From Linanthus parryae (Eukaryota > Streptophyta > Magnoliopsida > Ericales > Polemoniaceae): DNA of 64,000 nucleotides. A program made the translations under genes and the position numbers. The notes under the pieces are model-generated. The model was not told the origin of the DNA. It saw only the letters and a list, made by a program, of their open reading frames with translations, and searched no databases. Positions 1 to 13,380 of this stretch are shown piece after piece. The stretch lies in the NCBI GenBank assembly GCA_023055425.1, contig JALGPY010000010.1, positions 54,721,665 through 54,785,664 of the forward strand, given 5' to 3'. Every line of letters begins with the position of its first letter. Within the stretch, counting starts at the first letter, position 1.

Positions 1-1407
1 TACAATCAAAATAGTGGAGATTGGTCACTTTTGCTCCTCCGACTTTGCTTCTCTTGCTTCCTCTTGAGTTTGCTTTGCTTCCGAAGTTCGTTTCATGCCT
101 CCTAAACATCGTTTAGCATCCGTTCCTGTCAAGAAAACATGAACAACCATACCAAGCGATTATATTTGAAAAATAACATCCAAATATGCATCGAAACGCC
201 CGGATTAACAATAAAGTGCTAGAAACTCAACTTTCTACGTTTTCTCAACATTCATAGTGTAAAACTCATATTTCAAATCCGGAATCACGCAAAACGATAT
301 AAAGTATGCAAGAAATATAACTCTAATAGAGAGTTATCAAATTTCAAAAACTTGACGCGATTTCTTAACGCGTATGCGCAAGTGCACGGTCAAGTAATAT
401 AGGGGTGGTATTTCAACCCCGAGTTATCGGTCCCACGAGGACAAGCTTTAGATTATCTAATTAGTTATTTAATTTAGAGTACGGTGCAGGAGGAAAGATA
501 TGATTGATTTTAGAAATTTAAATAACAACTAAGCTACTATTTTTGTATGATTTTTCAATTTAAAAGAAAATAATTGTGTTTGATACGATTAATAAGGAAG
601 AACTAGGCCATTGATGGTACCTAGGGTTGTTAACGTTTTCCGGGTTGTGCTTGAAACACTCTACGCACGTTCTAATTATACCGGGTAATACTCATCACGA
701 TCTTCTCTCAATCTCACGTGAATTTGTGCAATAAATAGCCTTCGGGTCCTCTCGGTCCACCTCCGTCTACAATTACACTCTAGTTGATTTGTTAGGCTCG
801 CTCACCGGGTCCTGTCGGTCCACCGAATTCACTAAGTTATAGCAAAATCAACCGAAACTACCCTCACACGATTAATCAAGTTTCTATCTCCTCTCGGTCT
901 CAAGAAACTACAAGATCACCTAAACTATTCTTTAACACGTCTCAATGAGCTCACTTTCGTGCAACCCTATCAACAAGTAATATTCTACGGGTGATCAAGT
1001 CAAGAACATTAATAAATAAGTACAAGAATAGTTAAGCGAACAAGAACGTTCATAGAATTTAAGCAAAAGCATGCATCAAGTCCAAAATCCGAAAAATCAT
1101 CCAACAAACCCTAGTTTTCCACCAACCACCTAGCTTAAAGTGTTTAGCTAGGCATAATATTGTTCAACATGATCAAAATCATAGAGTTCATGAAGAAAAG
1201 ATGAAGAAACGAAGATCAAACGCTAAAATCTTCAATTTAATTGATGATCCTTGCTCCAAGCTTGTTCTCCCGTCTTCTCCAGCTCTCTAGACTCCAAATA
1301 TGTGTGAATACCCCTTTTGGATCGTCCCCCAACATTAGAATAGGGCTGGGGTCTCTAAAGTTTCACAAAATCACCAAAAAACCCACAAAATTTCCGTCTG
1401 GCCCAGG

Positions 1408-1441
1408 TGTTCGCACGAACACTCGAGTGTTCGTGCGAACA
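1408..1441. other. 34-bp perfect palindrome, repeated in each LTR unit
   Basis: A perfect 34-bp palindrome is centred on CTCGAG, with TGTTCGCACGAAC as left arm and its complement as right arm. A third GTTCGTGCGAAC arm follows at about 1442-1456. It recurs once per unit (for example 3040, 4673, 6299, 7932, 11183, 12816, 14449, 16082, 17715; mutated in one arm near 19375). In element sense it lies about 530-560 nt into the LTR, probably in transcribed sequence, so it could fold as an RNA stem-loop. Confidence 0.85.
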
Positions 1442-3617
1442 GTGTTCGTGCGAACACAGTCTGGTGTTCTTAATATCCAGCAGAATGTTTTTCTTCCATT
1501 TTGGCATCTTTGACGGACCATATCTTTCTCGTCCGATCTCCGTTTTAGCTCCGTGACCTATCGTTGGAAAGCTATTTGAGTCTACTTTCATTTGCCACTG
1601 GTCTCACTCCAAAATTCATTGTAGAACTCGAGATACAATCAAAATAGTGGAGATTGGTCACTTTTGCTCCTCCGACTTTGCTTCTCTTGCTTCCTCTTGA
1701 GTTTGCTTTGCTTCCGAAGTTCGTTTCATGCCTCCTAAACATCGTTTAGCATCCGTTCCTGTCAAGAAAACATGAACAACCATACCAAGCGATTATATTT
1801 GAAAAATAACATCCAAATATGCATCGAAACGCCGGATTAACAATAAAGTGCTAGAAACTCAACTTTCTACGTTTTCTCAACATTCATAGTGTAAAACTCA
1901 TATTTCAAATCCGGAATCACGCAAAACGATATAAAGTATGCAAGAAATATAACTCTAATAGAGAGTTATCAAATTTCAAAAACTTGACGCGATTTCTTAA
2001 CGCGTATGCGCAAGTGCACGGTCAAGTAATATAGGGGTGGTATTTCAACCCCGAGTTATCGGTCCCACGAGGACAAGCTTTAGATTATCTAATTAGTTAT
2101 TTAATTTAGAGTACGGTGCAGGAGGAAAGATTTGATTGATTTTAGAAATTTAAATAACAACTAAGCTACTATTTTTGTATGATTTTTTAATTTAAAAGAA
2201 AATAATTGTGTTTGATACGATTAATAAGGAAGAACTAGGCCATTGATGGTCCCTAGGGTTGTTAACGTTTTCCGGGTTGTGCTTGAAACACTCTACGCAC
2301 GTTCTAATTATACCGGGTAATACTCATCGCGATCTTCTCTCAATCTCACGTGAATTTGTGCAATAAATAGCCTTCGGGTCCTCTCGGTCCACCTCCGTCT
2401 ACAATTACACTCTAGTTGATTTGTTAGGCTCGCTCACCGGGTCCTGTCGGTCCACCGAATTCACTAAGTTATAGCAAAATCAACCGAAACTACCCTCACA
2501 CGATTAATCAAGTTTCTATCTCCTCTCGGTCTCAAGAAACTACAAGATCACCTAAACTATTCTTCAACAAGTCTCAATGAGCTCACTTTCGTGCAACCCT
2601 ATCAACAAGTAATATTCTACGGGTGATCAAGCCAAGAACATTAATAAATAAGTACAAGAATAGATAAGCGAACAAGAACTTTCATAGGATTTAAGCAAAA
2701 GCATGCATCAAGTCCAAAATCCGAAAAATCATCCAACAAACCCTAGTTTTCCACCAACCACCTAGCTTAAAGTGTTTAGCTAGGCATAATATTGTTCAAC
2801 ATGATCAAAATCATAGAGTTCCTGAAGAAAAGATGAAGAAACGAAGATCAAACGCTAAAATCTTCAATTTAATTGATGATCCTTGCTCCAAGCTTGTTCT
2901 CCCGTCTTCTCCAGCTCTCTAGACTCCAAATATGTGTGAATACCCCTTTTGGATCGTCCCCCAACATTAGAATAGGGGTGGGGTCTCTAAAGTTTCACAA
3001 AATCACCAAAAAACCCACAAAATTTCCGTCTGGCCCAGGTGTTCGCACGAACACTCGAGTGTTCGTGCGAACAGTGTTCGTGCGAACACAGTTTGGTGTT
3101 CTTAATATCCAGCAGAATGTTTTTCTTCCATTTTGGCATCTTTGACGGACCATATCTTTCTCGTCCGATCTCCGTTTTAGCTCCGTGACCTATCGTTGGA
3201 AAGCTATTTGAGTCTACTTTCATTTGCCACTGGTCTCACTCCAAAATTCATTGTAGAACTCGAGATACAATCAAAATAGTGGAGATTTGTAACTTTTGCT
3301 CCTCCGACTTTGCTTCTCTTGCTTCCTCTTGAGTTTGCTTTGCTTCCGAAGTTCGTTTCATGCCTCCTAAACATCGTTTAGCATCCGTTCCTGTCAAGAA
3401 AACATGAACAACCATACCAAGCGATCATATTTGAAAAATAACATCCAAATATGCATCGAAACGCCCGGATTAACAATAAAGTGCTAGAAACTCAACTTTC
3501 TACGTTTTCTCAACATTCATAGTGTAAAACTCATATTTCAAATCCGGAATCACGCAAAACGATATAAAGTATGCAAGAAATATAACTCTAATAGAGAGTT
3601 ATCAAATTTCAAAAACT

Positions 3618-5230
3618 TGACGCGATTTCTTAACGCGTATGCGCAAGTGCACGGTCAAGTAATATAGGGGTGGTATTTCAACCCCGAGTTATCGGTCCCA
3701 CGAGGACAAGCTTTAGATTATCTAATTAGTTATTTAATTTAGAGTACGGTGCAGGAGGAAAGATTTGATTGATTTTAGAAATTTAAATAACAACTAAGCT
3801 ACTATTTTTGTATGATTTTTTAATTTAAAAGAAAATAATTGTGTTTGATACGATTAATAAGGAAGAACTAGGCCATTGATGGTCCCTAGGGTTGTTAACG
3901 TTTTCCGGGTTGTGCTTGAAACACTCTACGCACGTTCTAATTATACCGGGTAATACTCATCACGATCTTCTCTCAATCTCACGTGAATTTGTGCAATAAA
4001 TAGCCTTCGGGTCCTCTCGGTCCACCTCCGTCTACAATTACACTCTAGTTGATTTGTTAGGCTCGCTCACCGGGTCCTGTCGGTCCACCGAATTCACTAA
4101 GTTATAGCAAAATCAACCGAAACTACCCTCACACGATTAATCAAGTTTCTATCTCCTCTCGGTCTCAAGAAACTACAAGATCACCTAAACTATTCTTCAA
4201 CACGTCTCAATGAGCTCACTTTCGTGCAACCCTATCAACAAGTAATATTCTACGGGTGATCAAGCCAAGAACATTAATAAATAAGTACAAGAATAGATAA
4301 GCGAACAAGAACGTTCATAGGATTTAAGCAAAAGCATGCATCAAGTCCAAAATCCGAAAAATCATCCAACAAACCCTAGTTTTCCACCTAGCTTAAAGTG
4401 TTTAGCTAGGCATAATATTGTTCAACATGATCAAAATCATAGAGTTCCTGAAGAAAAGATGAAGAAACGAAGATCAAACGCTAAAATCTTCAATTTAATT
4501 GATGATCCTTGCTCCAAGCTTGTTCTCCCGTCTTCTCCAGCTCTCTAGACTCCAAATATGTGTGAATACCCCTTTTGGATCGTCCCCCAACATTAGAATA
4601 GGGCTGGGGTCTCTAAAGTTTCACAAAATCAACAAAAAATCCACAAAATTTCTGTCTGGCCCAGGTGTTCGCACGAACACTCGAGTGTTCGTGCGAACAG
4701 TGTTCGTGCGAACACAGTTTGGTGTTCTTAATATCCAGCAGAATGTTTTTCTTCCATTTTGGCATCTTTGACGGACCATATCTTTCTCGTCCGATCTCCG
4801 TTTTAGCTCCGTGACCTATCTTTGGAAAGCTATTTGAGTCTACTTTCATTTGCCACTGGTCTCACTCCAAAATTCATTGTAGAACTCGAGATACAATCAA
4901 AATAGTGGAGATTTGTAACTTTTGCTCCTCCGACTTTGCTTCTCTTGCTTCCTCTTGAGTTTGCTTTGCTTCCGAAGTTCGTTTCATGCCTCCTAAACAT
5001 CGTTTAGCATCCGTTCCTGTCAAGAAAACATGAACAACCATACCAAGCGATCATATTTGAAAAATAACATCCAAATATGCATCGAAACGCCCGGATTAAC
5101 AATAAAGTGCTAGAAACTCAACTTTCTACGTTTTCTCAACATTCATAGTGTAAAACTCATATTTCAAATCCGGAATCACGCAAAACGATATAAAGTATGC
5201 AAGAAATATAACTCTAATAGAGAGTTATCA
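3618..5230 (-). repeat. Array LTR unit with 7-bp deletion
   Basis: This copy is 1613 bp instead of 1620. Seven bases are missing near 4388, where the other units have two CCACC motifs close together, so replication slippage between them explains the loss. It otherwise follows the common sequence. Confidence 0.85.
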
Positions 5231-8200
5231 AATTTCAAAAACTTGACGCGATTTCTTAACGCGTATGCGCAAGTGCACGGTCAAGTAATATAGGGGTGGT
5301 ATTTCAACCCCGAGTTATCGGTCCCACGAGGACAAGCTTTAGATTATCTAATTAGTTATTTAATTTAGAGTACGGTGCAGGAGGAAAGATTTGATTGATT
5401 TTAGAAATTTAAATAACAACTAAGCTACTATTTTTGTATGATTTTTTAATTTAAAAGAAAATAATTGTGTTTGATACGATTAATAAGGAAGAACTAGGCC
5501 ATTGATGGTCCCTAGGGTTGTTAACGTTTTCCGGGTTGTGCTTGAAACACTCTACGCACGTTCTAATTATACCGGGTAATACTCATCACGATCTTCTCTC
5601 AATCTCACGTGAATTTGTGCAATAAATAGCCTTCGGGTCCTCTCGGTCCACCTCCGTCTACAATTACACTCTAGTTGATTTGTTAGGCTCGCTCACCGGG
5701 TCCTGTCGGTCCACCGAATTCACTAAGTTATAGCAAAATCAACCGAAACTACCCTCACACGATTAATCAAGTTTCTATCTCCTCTCGGTCTCAAGAAACT
5801 ACAAGATCACCTAAACTATTCTTCAACACGTCTCAATGAGCTCACTTTCGTGCAACCCTATCAACAAGTAATATTCTACGGGTGATCAAGCCAAGAACAT
5901 TAATAAATAAGTACAAGAATAGATAAGCGAACAAGAACGTTCATAGGATTTAAGCAAAAGCATGCATCAAGTCCAAAATCCGAAAAATCATCCAACAAAC
6001 CCTAGTTTTCCACCAACCACCTAGCTTAAAGTGTTTAGCTAGGCATAATATTGTTCAACATGATCAAAATCATAGAGTTCCTGAAGAAAAGATGAAGAAA
6101 CGAAGATCAAACGCTAAAATCTTCAATTTAATTGATGATCCTTCCTCCAAGCTTGTTCTCCCGTCTTCTCCAGCTCTCTAGACTCCAAATATGTGTGAAT
6201 ACCCCTTTTGGATCGTCCCCCAACATTAGAATAGGGCTGGGGTCTCTAAAGTTTCACAAAATCAACAAAAAACCCACAAAATTTCTGTCTGGCCCAGGTG
6301 TTCGCACGAACACTCGAGTGTTCGTGCGAACAGTGTTCGTGCGAACACAGTTTGGTGTTCTTAATATCCAGCAGAATGTTTTTCTTCCATTTTGGCATCT
6401 TTGACGGACCATATCTTTCTCGTCCGATCTCCGTTTTAGCTCCGTGACCTATCGTTGGAAAGCTATTTGAGTCTACTTTCATTTGCCACTGGTCTCACTC
6501 CAAAATTCATTGTAGAACTCGAGATACAATCAAAATAGTGGAGATTTGTAACTTTTGCTCCTCCGACTTTGCTTCTCTTGCTTCCTCTTGAGTTTGCTTT
6601 GCTTCCGAAGTTCGTTTCATGCCTCCTAAACATCGTTTAGCATCCGTTCCTGTCAAGAAAACATGAACAACCATACCAAGCGATCATATTTGAAAAATAA
6701 CATCCAAATATGCATCGAAACGCCCGGATTAACAATAAAGTGCTAGAAACTCAACTTTCTACGTTTTCTCAACATTCATAGTGTAAAACTCATATTTCAA
6801 ATCCGGAATCACGCAAAACGATATAAAGTATGCAAGAAATATAACTCTAATAGAGAGTTATCAAATTTCAAAAACTTGACGCGATTTCTTAACGCGTATG
6901 CGCAAGTGCACGGTCAAGTAATATAGGGGTGGTATTTCAACCCCGAGTTATCGGTCCCACGAGGACAAGCTTTAGATTATCTAATTAGTTATTTAATTTA
7001 GAGTACGGTGCAGGAGGAAAGATTTGATTGATTTTAGAAATTTAAATAACAACTAAGCTACTATTTTTGTATGATTTTTTAATTTAAAAGAAAATAATTG
7101 TGTTTGATACGATTAATAAGGAAGAACTAGGCCATTGATGGTCCCTAGGGTTGTTAACGTTTTCCGGGTTGTGCTTGAAACACTCTACGCACGTTCTAAT
7201 TATACCGGGTAATACTCATCACGATCTTCTCTCAATCTCACGTGAATTTGTGCAATAAATAGCCTTCGGGTCCTCTCGGTCCACCTCCGTCTACAATTAC
7301 ACTCTAGTTGATTTGTTAGGCTCGCTCACCGGGTCCTGTCGGTCCACCGAATTCACTAAGTTATAGCAAAATCAACCGAAACTACCCTCACACGATTAAT
7401 CAAGTTTCTATCTCCTCTCGGTCTCAAGAAACTACAAGATCACCTAAACTATTCTTCAACACGTCTCAATGAGCTCACTTTCGTGCAACCCTATCAACAA
7501 GTAATATTCTACGGGTGATCAAGCCAAGAACATTAATAAATAAGTACAAGAATAGATAAGCGAACAAGAACGTTCATAGGATTTAAGCAAAAGCATGCAT
7601 CAAGTCCAAAATCCGAAAAATCATCCAACAAACCCTAGTTTTCCACCAACCACCTAGCTTAAAGTGTTTAGCTAGGCATAATATTGTTCAACATGATCAA
7701 AATCATAGATTTCCTGAAGAAAAGATGAAGAAACGAAGATCAAACGCTAAAATCTTCAATTTAATTGATGATCCTTGCTCCAAGCTTGTTCTCCCGTCTT
7801 CTCCAGCTCTCTAGACTCCAAATATGTGTGAATACCCCTTTTGGATCGTCCCCCAACATTAGAATAGGGCTGGGGTCTCTAAAGTTTCACAAAATCACCA
7901 AAAAACCCACAAAATTTCCGTCTGGCCCAGGTGTTCGCACGAACACTCGAGTGTTCGTGCGAACAGTGTTCGTGCGAACACAGTTTGGTGTTCTTAATAT
8001 CCAGCAGAATGTTTTTCTTCCATTTTGGCATCTTTGACGGACCATATCTTTCTCGTCCGATCTCCGTTTTAGCTCCGTGACCTATCGTTGGAAAGCTATT
8101 TGAGTCTACTTTCATTTGCCACTGGTCTCACTCCAAAATTCATTGTAGAACTCGAGATACAATCAAAATAGTGGAGATTTGTAACTTTTGCTCCTCCGAC

Positions 8201-8509
8201 TTTGCTTCTCTTGCTTCCTCTTGAGTTTGCTTTGCTTCCGAAGTTCGTTTCATGCCTCCTAAACATCGTTTAGCATCCGTTCCTGTCAAGAAAACATGAA
8301 CAACCATACCAAGCGATCATATTTGAAAAATAACATCCAAATATGCATCGAAACGCCCGGATTAACAATAAAGTGCTAGAAACTCAACTTTCTACGTTTT
8401 CTCAACATTCATAGTGTAAAACTCATATTTCAAATCCGGAATCACGCAAAACGATATAAAGTATGCAAGAAATATAACTCTAATAGAGAGTTATCAAATT
8501 TCAAAAACT

Positions 8510-10114
8510 TGACGCGATTTCTTAACGCGTATGCGCAAGTGCACGGTCAAGTAATATAGGGGTGGTATTTCAACCCCGAGTTATCGGTCCCACGAGGACA
8601 AGCTTTAGATTATCTAATTAGTTATTTAATTTAGAGTACGGTGCAGGAGGAAAGATTTGATTGATTTTAGAAATTTAAATAACAACTAAGCTACTATTTT
8701 TGTATGATTTTTCAATTTAAAAGAAAATAATTGTGTTTGATACGATTAATAAGGAAGAACTAGGCCATTGATGGTCCCTAGGGTTGTTAACGTTTTCCGG
8801 GTTGTGCTTGAAACACTCTACGCACGTTCTAATTATACCGGGTAATACTCATCACGATCTTCTCTCAATCTCACGTGAATTTGTGCAATAAATAGCCTTC
8901 GGGTCCTCTCGGTCCACCTCCGTCTACAATTACACTCTAGTTGATTTGTTAGGCTCGCTCACCGGGTCCTGTCGGTCCACCGAATTCACTAAGTTATAGC
9001 AAAATCAACCGAAACTACCCTCACACGATTAATCAAGTTTCTATCTCCTCTCGGTCTCAAGAAACTACAAGATCACCTAAACTATTCTTTAACACGTCTC
9101 AATGAGCTCACTTTCGTGCAACCCTATCAACAAGTAATATTCTACGGGTGATCAAGCCAAGAACATTAATAAATAAGTACAAGAATAGATAAGCGAACAA
9201 GAACGTTCATAGAATTTAAGCAAAAGCATGCATCAAGTCCAAAATCCGAAAAATCATCCAACAAACCCTAGTTTTCCACCAACCACCTAGCTTAAAGTGT
9301 TTAGCTAGGCATAATATTGTTCAACATGATCAAAATCATAGAGTTCATGAAGAAAAGATGAAGAAACGAAGATCAAACGCTAAAATCTTCAATTTAATTG
9401 ATGATCCTTGCTCCAAGCTTGTTCTCCCGTCTTCTCCAGCTCTCTAGACTCCAAATATGTGTGAATACCCCTTTTGGATCGTCCCCCAACATTAGAATAG
9501 GGCTGGGGTCTCTAAAGTTTCACAAAATCACCAAAAAACCCACAAAATTTCCGTCTGGCCCAGGTGTTCGCACGAACACTCGAGTGTTCGTGCGAACACA
9601 GTTTGGTGTTCTTAATATCCAGCAGAATGTTTTTCTTCCATTTTGGCATCTTTGACGGACCATATCTTTCTCGTCCGATCTCCGTTTTAGCTCCGTGACC
9701 TATCGTTGGAAAGCTATTTGAGTCTACTTTCATTTGCCACTGGTCTCACTCCAAAATTCATTGTAGAACTCGAGATACAATCAAAATAGTGGAGATTTGT
9801 AACTTTTGCTCCTCCGACTTTGCTTCTCTTGCTTCCTCTTGAGTTTGCTTTGCTTCCGAAGTTCGTTTCATGCCTCCTAAACATCGTTTAGCATCCGTTC
9901 CTGTCAAGAAAACATGAACAACCATACCAAGCGATCATATTTGAAAAATAACATCCAAATATGCATCGAAACGCCCGGATTAACAATAAAGTGCTAGAAA
10001 CTCAACTTTCTACGTTTTCTCAACATTCATAGTGTAAAACTCATATTTCAAATCCGGAATCACGCAAAACGATATAAAGTATGCAAGAAATATAACTCTA
10101 ATAGAGAGTTATCA
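8510..10114 (-). repeat. Array LTR unit with shortened hairpin
   Basis: This copy is 1605 bp. It lacks 15 bp in the palindromic block near 9570-9600: one of the three GTTCGTGCGAACA-type arms is gone. The perfect palindrome formed by the other two arms remains. Confidence 0.87.
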
Positions 10115-10127
10115 AATTTCAAAAACT

Positions 10128-13100
10128 TGACGCGATTTCTTAACGCGTATGCGCAAGTGCACGGTCAAGTAATATAGGGGTGGTATTTCAACCCCGAGTT
10201 ATCGGTCCCACGAGGACAAGCTTTAGATTATCTAATTAGTTATTTAATTTAGAGTATGGTGCAGGAGGAAAGATTTGATTGATTTTAGAAATTTAAATAA
10301 CAACTAAGCTACTATTTTTGTATGATTTTTTAATTTAAAAGAAAATAATTGTGTTTGATACGATTAATAAGGAAGAACTAGGCCATTGATGGTCCCTAGG
10401 GTTGTTAACGTTTTCCGGGTTGTGCTTGAAACACTCTACGCACGTTCTAATTATACCGGGTAATACTCATCACGATCTTCTCTCAATCTCACGTGAATTT
10501 GTGCAATAAATAGCCTTCGGGTCCTCTCGGTCCACCTCCGTCTACAATTACACTCTAGTTGATTTGTTAGGCTCGCTCACCGGGTCCTGTCGGTCCACCG
10601 AATTCACTAATTTATAGCAAAATCAACCGAAACTACCCTCACACGATTAATCAAGTTTCTATCTCCTCTCGGTCTCAAGAAACTACAAGATCACCTAAAC
10701 TATTCTTCAACACGTCTCAATGAGCTCACTTTCGTGCAACCCTATCAACAAGTAATATTCTACGGGTGATCAAGCCAAGAACATTAATAAATAAGTACAA
10801 GAATAGATAAGCGAACAAGAACGTTCATAGGATTTAAGCAAAAGCATGCATCAAGTCCAAAATCCGAAAAATCATCCAACAAACCCTAGTTTTCCACCAA
10901 CCACCTAGCTTAAAGTGTTTAGCTAGGCATAATATTGTTCAACATGATCAAAATCATAGAGTTCCTGAAGAAAAGATGAAGAAACGAAGATCAAACGCTA
11001 AAATCTTCAATTTAATTGATGATCCTTGCTCCAAGCTTGTTCTCCCGTCTTCTCCAGCTCTCTAGACTCCAAATATGTGTGAATACCCCTTTTGGATCGT
11101 CCCCCAACATTAGAATAGGGCTGGGGTCTCTAAAGTTTCACAAAATCACCAAAAAACCCACAAAATTTCCGTCTGGCCCAGGTGTTCGCACGAACACTCG
11201 AGTGTTCGTGCGAACAGTGTTCGTGCGAACACAGTTTGGTGTTCTTAATATCCAGCAGAATGTTTTTCTTCCATTTTGGCATCTTTGACGGACCATATCT
11301 TTCTCGTCCGATCTCCGTTTTAGCTCCGTGACCTATCGTTGGAAAGCTATTTGAGTCTACTTTCATTTGCCACTTGTCTCACTCCAAAATTCATTGTAGA
11401 ACTCGAGATACAATCAAAATAGTGGAGATTTGTAACTTTTGCTCCTCCGACTTTGCTTCTCTTGCTTCCTCTTGAGTTTGCTTTGCTTCCGAAGTTCGTT
11501 TCATGCCTCCTAAACATCGTTTAGCATCCGTTCCTGTCAAGAAAACATGAACAACCATACCAAGCGATCATATTTGAAAAATAACATCCAAATATGCATC
11601 GAAACGCCCGGATTAACAATAAAGTGCTAGAAACTCAACTTTCTACGTTTTCTCAACATTCATAGTGTAAAACTCATATTTCAAATCCGGAATCACGCAA
11701 AACGATATAAAGTATGCAAGAAATATAACTCTAATAGAGAGTTATCAAATTTCAAAAACTTGACGCGATTTCTTAACGCGTATGCGCAAGTGCACGGTCA
11801 AGTAATATAGGGGTGGTATTTCAACCCCGAGTTATCGGTCCCACGAGGACAAGCTTTAGATTATCTAATTAGTTATTTAATTTAGAGTATGGTGCAGGAG
11901 GAAAGATTTGATTGATTTTAGAAATTTAAATAACAACTAAGCTACTATTTTTGTATGATTTTTTAATTTAAAAGAAAATAATTGTGTTTGATACGATTAA
12001 TAAGGAAGAACTAGGCCATTGATGGTCCCTAGGGTTGTTAACGTTTTCCGGGTTGTGCTTGAAACACTCTACGCACGTTCTAATTATACCGGGTAATACT
12101 CATCACGATCTTCTCTCAATCTCACGTGAATTTGTGCAATAAATAGCCTTCGGGTCCTCTCGGTCCACCTCCGTCTACAATTACACTCTAGTTGATTTGT
12201 TAGGCTCGCTCACCGGGTCCTGTCGGTCCACCGAATTCACTAATTTATAGCAAAATCAACCGAAACTACCCTCACACGATTAATCAAGTTTCTATCTCCT
12301 CTCGGTCTCAAGAAACTACAAGATCACCTAAACTATTCTTCAACACGTCTCAATGAGCTCACTTTCGTGCAACCCTATCAACAAGTAATATTCTACGGGT
12401 GATCAAGCCAAGAACATTAATAAATAAGTACAAGAATAGATAAGCGAACAAGAACGTTCATAGGATTTAAGCAAAAGCATGCATCAAGTCCAAAATCCGA
12501 AAAATCATCCAACAAACCCTAGTTTTCCACCAACCACCTAGCTTAAAGTGTTTAGCTAGGCATAATATTGTTCAACATGATCAAAATCATAGAGTTCCTG
12601 AAGAAAAGATGAAGAAACGAAGATCAAACGCTAAAATCTTCAATTTAATTGATGATCCTTGCTCCAAGCTTGTTCTCCCGTCTTCTCCAGCTCTCTAGAC
12701 TCCAAATATGTGTGAATACCCCTTTTGGATCGTCCCCCAACATTAGAATAGGGCTGGGGTCTCTAAAGTTTCACAAAATCACCAAAAAACCCACAAAATT
12801 TCCGTCTGGCCCAGGTGTTCGCACGAACACTCGAGTGTTCGTGCGAACAGTGTTCGTGCGAACACAGTTTGGTGTTCTTAATATCCAGCAGAATGTTTTT
12901 CTTCCATTTTGGCATCTTTGACGGACCATATCTTTCTCGTCCGATCTCCGTTTTAGCTCCGTGACCTATCGTTGGAAAGCTATTTGAGTCTACTTTCATT
13001 TGCCACTTGTCTCACTCCAAAATTCATTGTAGAACTCGAGATACAATCAAAATAGTGGAGATTTGTAACTTTTGCTCCTCCGACTTTGCTTCTCTTGCTT

Positions 13101-13380
13101 CCTCTTGAGTTTGCTTTGCTTCCGAAGTTCGTTTCATGCCTCCTAAACATCGTTTAGCATCCGTTCCTGTCAAGAAAACATGAACAACCATACCAAGCGA
13201 TCATATTTGAAAAATAACATCCAAATATGCATCGAAACGCCCGGATTAACAATAAAGTGCTAGAAACTCAACTTTCTACGTTTTCTCAACATTCATAGTG
13301 TAAAACTCATATTTCAAATCCGGAATCACGCAAAACGATATAAAGTATGCAAGAAATATAACTCTAATAGAGAGTTATCA
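10128..13380 (-). repeat. Pair of array units sharing private variants
   Basis: The LTRs at 10128-11747 and 11761-13380 share three changes not seen in the other copies: GAGTATGG for GAGTACGG (10255 and 11888), CACTAATTTATAG for CACTAAGTTATAG (near 10608 and 12241), and CACTTGTCTC for CACTGGTCTC (near 11374 and 13007; these bases lie in the adjoining units of the same 1633-bp frame). This fits a recent single-unit duplication inside the array. Confidence 0.75.
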
